DNA of 32,062 nucleotides from Pararhodospirillum oryzae (lineage in GTDB: Bacteria; Pseudomonadota; Alphaproteobacteria; Rhodospirillales; Rhodospirillaceae). A model generated the notes under the pieces. That model was not told the DNA's origin, did no database searches, and was given only the letters and a program-made list of their open reading frames with translations. The translations under genes and the position numbers were made by a program. Where the stretch lies: contig NZ_BJZO01000050.1 of the NCBI RefSeq assembly GCF_007992075.1, positions 1-32,062 of the forward strand, written 5' to 3'. Numbering within the stretch: the first letter of the stretch is position 1; each line of letters opens with the position of its first letter. Shown piece by piece: positions 28,524 through 32,062 of this stretch.

Positions 28524-30779
28524 CTAGAAGATCGTCTCTTCCATCCCCAGGGTGCCGGCTTCTTCCCACAGCAACCCAAGATCGGGGGAATAGAGCGCAT
28601 CGGTGCGCAGGACCGGGAACTGGTCGGCGAACCGCTTTTCGTGCTCGAAGGTCACGTCACCACTGGTGCGCAGGCGGCCGGCATCGGCGGGGGGAACCTG
28701 AACGATGAAGGGTTGCAACAGGCGCTGGGCGAGGCCGGGGCGGGGAACCGGGCCTTCCAGGCATTCGCGCAGAATGCGGGCCACCTGGGGGTCGCGGGCG
28801 ATGATCACCGGCTGCAACCGTTTTTCGATCATCTGGAACTTCTCGGCCGCCTTTCGATAGCTGCACAGGGGCCCCGAGGCATTGGCCTGGAAACAGCCCA
28901 GGATTTCGTGTTTGTCCAGGGCGTCCGGACCCCGGTTCCAATACACCTCACGGAAATACTCGTTGAGGGCCTCGGGGCTGAAGGGATCCTTGTGCTTGTC
29001 CAGGATCCGCTGACAGATTTCGGCGAGACGCTCGATCTCGCGGGGCGGGGCGTGATCGGGGGTGCTGAACACCGTGACCACGCTGTCGTCCACCGGCCGC
29101 TTGCCCTCGCGGTTGCAGCGGCCCGCCGCCTGAGCCAGTTGGTCCAGCCCGGCCAAGGCGCGCCACACCCGGGGGAAATCCAGATCCACCCCGGCTTCCA
29201 CCAACGACGTGGCGATCAGCCGGCAGGGACGGCCTTCCTTCAGGGCCTCGCGCACGGTGGCCAGCACGGCGCGGCGATCGGCCGCGCACTGACGGGTGCT
29301 GAGATGGACCACGCCCTCCAGGCCGGCGCCCCGGGCGGCCCGGGTCAGGGAAAGGGCGTGCTGGCGGGAATTGACAATCACCAGGGCCTGGGGCGCCGTT
29401 TCCAGGGCCCGGACCAGGGCGTCGTCGTTCAGGGGGCCCCCCTGCTCAAGGTGGACCCGCCCCAGTTTCCGGGCCAGGGCGGCCGGGTCGGGGGCCAGCT
29501 CGCGCCCCTCCAGATCCAGGGCCCAGATACCCCCGGCCCGGAAGCTCGCACGGTCCAGGGCCGGCTGGGTCGCCGTGCACAACACCACCGAAACCTTGTA
29601 GGAATGGGCCAGCTCATCCATCGCGGCAACGCACGGGCGCAGCAGGTCAAGGGGCAGGGTTTGCGCCTCGTCGATCACAATCACGCTGTGCGCCAGGTTG
29701 TGGAGTTTGCGACACCGCGAGGGGCGGTTCGCGAACAGGCTTTCAAACAACTGCACCGTGGTGGTGACAATCACCGGATACGCCCAATCCTCCATGGCCA
29801 GGCGCAGCTTGTCGCGCTGCTCGTGCCGGGCGAAAGCCTCGGTATCCAGCGCGCTGTGATGCTCCAGCACCTTGTCCGCCCCCAGAACCTCGCGAAAAAT
29901 CGCCGCCGTCTGGTCGATGATCGAGGTGAAGGGCAGGGCGTAAATCACGCGCCGGTGGCCGTGGCGCCGCGCGTGATCCAACGCGAACCCCAGCGACGCC
30001 AGGGTCTTGCCGCCGCCGGTGGGCACGCTGAGCGTGAACAGGCCCGGATCCAGGGCGGCTTGCGCCCGTGCATGGGTCAGAATCGCGGCGCGTGCCTCGT
30101 TGACCGGGCCGGGCGCGGCCGCGTCTTGCAGCTTTTTCAAGTGGGCATCGAAGCGCGCGATCAGGGCATCCAGAACCGGCGCCAGTGCCCCGTCCTCGCG
30201 CGCGATCGGGGTGCCGGCGGCTTTGGCATAGAACGCCTCGGTATCGCGATAATCCGCGTCAACCACGCACGAAAACAGCATCCGCCCCAGGAACCCCAGT
30301 TGAAACGGGAGGTGTCCCTTGTCCGACCGAAGAGGAAGGGAGGGCGCGAGAGAGCTGGTCTCCGGGGTGATCTCGGCTTGCCAGACCGGATCCAGAGCCT
30401 CGGCGGACCAGTCCTTCAAGCGCTCGCTCAAGGCGTTGATGTCGGGCAGGCCCCCGTGGTGCCCGGCAATGACATACGCCAGCAAGGCCGCGATCATCGG
30501 ATCCCAGCCACTGAGCGGGCTTCCCGGCACCAGGGCCCGCACCAGCGCCGCCCCGGCCCGGGCATGATCGAACGAAACCGTCGATCCCCGCAGCCGCGCC
30601 CCGAAACGCGGATCGTACTTGCCCAGATCATGCAACAAAGCCCCCAGGGCGGCGGCGCGCTGCCCCCCGAACGGCTCGGCGAAACCCGCCGCCAACCGGG
30701 CGGCCTTGCTCAAATGCTCGGCCAGCGGTTGCCAGTCCGTGGTGTCGATGGTGTCTGGAAGGCTGTGGGCGTAGTGCAT
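28524..30779 (-). CDS. cas3: CRISPR-associated helicase/nuclease Cas3
   Basis: A 751-residue protein with N-terminal HD nuclease and C-terminal SF2 helicase. It degrades DNA bound by Cascade. HD-domain motifs are LLHDLGKYDPRF (H50, D51), FDHARAGA (H72), AGHHGG (H107, H108) and VVDADYRDTE. The helicase part has Walker A VPTGGGKTL (252-260), DEAQ at 370-373, the SAT-like CTATQPALDR, and motif VI-like LDQLAQAAGRCNREGK. All essential residues are present. ATG 30779 is chosen because GGGAGG lies six bases upstream; a longer frame from 30815 would skip this site. It leads the cas genes but is separated from cas5 by 366 nt. Confidence 0.97.
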   Translation of the reverse strand: MHYAHSLPDTIDTTDWQPLAEHLSKAARLAAGFAEPFGGQRAAALGALLHDLGKYDPRFGARLRGSTVSFDHARAGAALVRALVPGSPLSGWDPMIAALLAYVIAGHHGGLPDINALSERLKDWSAEALDPVWQAEITPETSSLAPSLPLRSDKGHLPFQLGFLGRMLFSCVVDADYRDTEAFYAKAAGTPIAREDGALAPVLDALIARFDAHLKKLQDAAAPGPVNEARAAILTHARAQAALDPGLFTLSVPTGGGKTLASLGFALDHARRHGHRRVIYALPFTSIIDQTAAIFREVLGADKVLEHHSALDTEAFARHEQRDKLRLAMEDWAYPVIVTTTVQLFESLFANRPSRCRKLHNLAHSVIVIDEAQTLPLDLLRPCVAAMDELAHSYKVSVVLCTATQPALDRASFRAGGIWALDLEGRELAPDPAALARKLGRVHLEQGGPLNDDALVRALETAPQALVIVNSRQHALSLTRAARGAGLEGVVHLSTRQCAADRRAVLATVREALKEGRPCRLIATSLVEAGVDLDFPRVWRALAGLDQLAQAAGRCNREGKRPVDDSVVTVFSTPDHAPPREIERLAEICQRILDKHKDPFSPEALNEYFREVYWNRGPDALDKHEILGCFQANASGPLCSYRKAAEKFQMIEKRLQPVIIARDPQVARILRECLEGPVPRPGLAQRLLQPFIVQVPPADAGRLRTSGDVTFEHEKRFADQFPVLRTDALYSPDLGLLWEEAGTLGMEETIF

Positions 30780-30853
30780 GGAAAACCTCCCGAAAATGGA
30801 AGCTAGGGGGCGCAAGGGTACATGGGGACGCGTTTGGGGTGCAAAATAAAATT

Positions 30854-30859
30854 ATTATA
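30854..30859 (-). promoter_or_regulatory. Possible -10 box for cas3
   Basis: A perfect TATAAT on the minus strand lies in an AT-rich patch about 75 nt upstream of the cas3 ATG. The spaced -35 position reads CGCCCC, so an activator or other sigma factor would be needed. Call rests on the -10 only. Confidence 0.35.
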
Positions 30860-30908
30860 AAAAGCGAGGGAGCAAAGGGGCGGAAAGTGGAACGTGAAGG
30901 GCTGCGCC

Positions 30909-30967
30909 CTTTGGGGGCGGCCGCCCCCAAACCCCCGCCTGGGGAAGCAGGCTTCCCCAGACCCCGG
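30909..30967 (+). repeat. REP-like two-hairpin element, copy B (upstream of cas3)
   Basis: A perfect 20-nt palindrome (30911-30930) is followed by the stem CTGGGGAAGC/GCTTCCCCAG (30939-30948 and 30951-30960). It is inverted relative to copy A on the other side of cas3. No gene is seen between 30780 and 31083. Confidence 0.75.
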
Positions 30968-31083
30968 ACAATAAAATCTCCATCCCTTCCTCGTTTTGAG
31001 GGAAGCGGGATGTGTGACGTGTCTCGTTGTTCAAGATTATTCATTTTGCGTGCCCGTGACTCGCCAAGGGAATGGGGTCCGGG

Positions 31084-31940
31084 GTGCGCCAGGGTAAGGC
31101 GCGTGTTTTGAGCGGGTGAGAATCCCGTCCGTGCGCTGGTAGCGACAGGGTGCGGAACCGAGTCCTTGGGCCGTCTTCGGCGACGGAGCCGGTTAAGCGT
31201 AGGACAGGGGTGTGCAGGCCGTAACGCCAGTGAACCGATGGAGCCTCGAAAATTCGCGCGGGAGCCGACCACGTCCTGACGATGGGAAGGCCCGGGCTGA
31301 ACCGGCGATAGGCTGCAAATGCCATGCGAGCCGGGGAGTGTCCCGCCGGGGTCCAAGAGGACGGCATGTACGCAAAGGGAGACACGACGCAACCTGGGAG
31401 ACCTCGTCGTCTCCGCCGGGAAGTGGCCCGGCGGTAACCGGAAGCAAGGGCAACCGAAGCGACGGTGACGGACGGCGAGGAGTCGGAGGCGGTCATAGTA
31501 CCGAGGAAGCCGGGTAATGCCGGTGGAGGGAAGGGCCGCCGGGTTTTGTGACCTGCTGGAAGGAAACACATGACTGGGCTCAGAACCGGAACGGATGTGT
31601 CCCCGGAACTCCAGCGGGTGGCGTTCAAAGCGAAGCAGGACAAACGGGTACGATTGACGTCGCTGGCCCATTTGCTGACGCCCGATTTTCTGAAGACCAC
31701 CTTCAGGAAGCTGAACCGGCACGCGGCGCCTGGCCTGGATGGCGTGACGATGGAAGCGTTCGGGGCGACCCTGGACGACGAGATCGAACGCCTCTGTCGG
31801 GAGCTACGCGCCGGGTGCTATCGGGCATCACTGGTCCATCGGGTTTACATTCCCAAAGCGAACGGCAAGCTCCGCCCGCTGGGTCGGGCACGTCCGGTTC
31901 TGCGAGGGGGGGCGGCCAGTAATGGCCGTCCCTCCCTCAC
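31084..31940 (+). mobile_element. Group II intron, internally deleted remnant
   Basis: The 5' end GTGCGCC (31084) fits the group II GUGYG boundary and is followed by about 480 nt of structured, mostly non-coding sequence, then the N-terminal part of an intron reverse transcriptase. At 31885 the coding part stops making sense and passes directly into a 3' intron end: CACGTCCGGTTCTGCGAGG, the 3' strand of domain V, then a domain VI-like hairpin (GGCCA/TGGCC around 31914-31927) ending in CTCAC (31940). The 5' strand of domain V, which holds the catalytic triad, and most of the protein are missing. The intron should be unable to splice or move by itself. Confidence 0.8.
31570..31884 (+). pseudogene. 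ltrA: Truncated group II intron reverse transcriptase (LtrA-type), N-terminal part
   Basis: About 105 codons remain. They include LKTTFRKLNRHAAPGLDGVT (RT domain 0/1 region), LRAGCYRASLVHRVYIPKANGK and LRPLG. A normal protein would go on with the IPT motif and the YxDD-bearing palm, for a total above 400 residues. Here the frame continues in intron 3'-end RNA sequence and runs open to the window end without similarity. ATG 31570 has AAGGAAA before it. It is a remnant, with catalytic palm, maturase and endonuclease parts deleted. Confidence 0.85.
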
Positions 31941-32062
31941 CGGGCCGCGGCCCCAAGGGACGAAGTCCCCCGAACCCCAGCCCCCTACGCCTTCCCCTCC
32001 ACCGGCCGGCGGGAGAGCCAGCGGCGGGCCCGGCCCCAGGGGGAGGGGGCGGGCGTGGGGGG
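31941..32062. other. GC-rich sequence after the intron
   Basis: Only 122 nt of G/C-rich sequence with short palindromes (CCGCGG, CCGGCCGG) remain. No gene start or recognisable end is seen before the window stops. Confidence 0.3.

Noticed and set aside
31041-31700. Leftward 219-residue frame and a rightward frame from 31548
   Set aside because: Both overlap the structured RNA and the true reverse-transcriptase frame of the group II intron (from 31570); neither has family motifs.

Overview
The window is GC-rich DNA (about two thirds G+C) with Shine-Dalgarno-led genes, tightly overlapping operons, corrin-ring genes and cyclic-di-GMP signalling. It looks like chromosome of an alphaproteobacterium, most likely a Rhodospirillaceae member. 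That placement is inference from gene content and style; no search was run.

Layout: (1) 1-1809, hairpin-rich leader and a membrane-anchored alpha/beta hydrolase, convergent with (2) a conserved Cys-containing protein of unknown function (1834-2559). (3) 2839-9585, a leftward signalling cluster: BMP-type periplasmic binding protein, SiaA-like phosphatase carrying a C-terminal hemerythrin domain, SiaB-like kinase, SiaC-like phosphoprotein, then a GAF/HD-GYP protein. The usual partner of SiaABC is the diguanylate cyclase SiaD; here the adjacent output gene is of the opposite (phosphodiesterase) type. (4) 9961-13859, rightward: a CoA-transferase family III gene, then cobH-cobI-cobJ of cobalamin synthesis, then tRNA-Ser(UGA) with encoded CCA (13963-14050). 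(5) 14365-16271, a lower-GC island of two coupled leftward genes of unknown family. (6) 16478-17560, a REC/HD-GYP response regulator. (7) 17736-30779, a complete type I-C CRISPR-Cas locus. All cas genes point left in the order cas3, cas5, cas8c, cas7, cas4, cas1, cas2, followed by the leader and an array of 70 intact repeats plus one decayed terminal repeat (70 spacers). (8) 31084-31940, an internally deleted group II intron whose reverse transcriptase is cut at its N-terminal part.

How parts work together: Cas5 is expected to process the leftward array transcript, Cas5/Cas7/Cas8c form Cascade, Cas3 degrades targets, and Cas1/Cas2/Cas4 add spacers at the leader end (near 22429). The array holds sets of spacers that, read in the crRNA sense, encode variants of the same short peptide in the same register: three spacers for H/I-LV-A/S-RID and two for GRYLA. 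This suggests repeated sampling of the same sites in related phages. Palindromic REP-like elements flank cas3 in inverted orientation and show compensatory base changes; another palindromic block lies inside the 5' end of cas4.

Main candidates for something new are the BMP-SiaABC-HD-GYP cluster, the orphan gene pair beside tRNA-Ser, and the homologous-site spacer sets.
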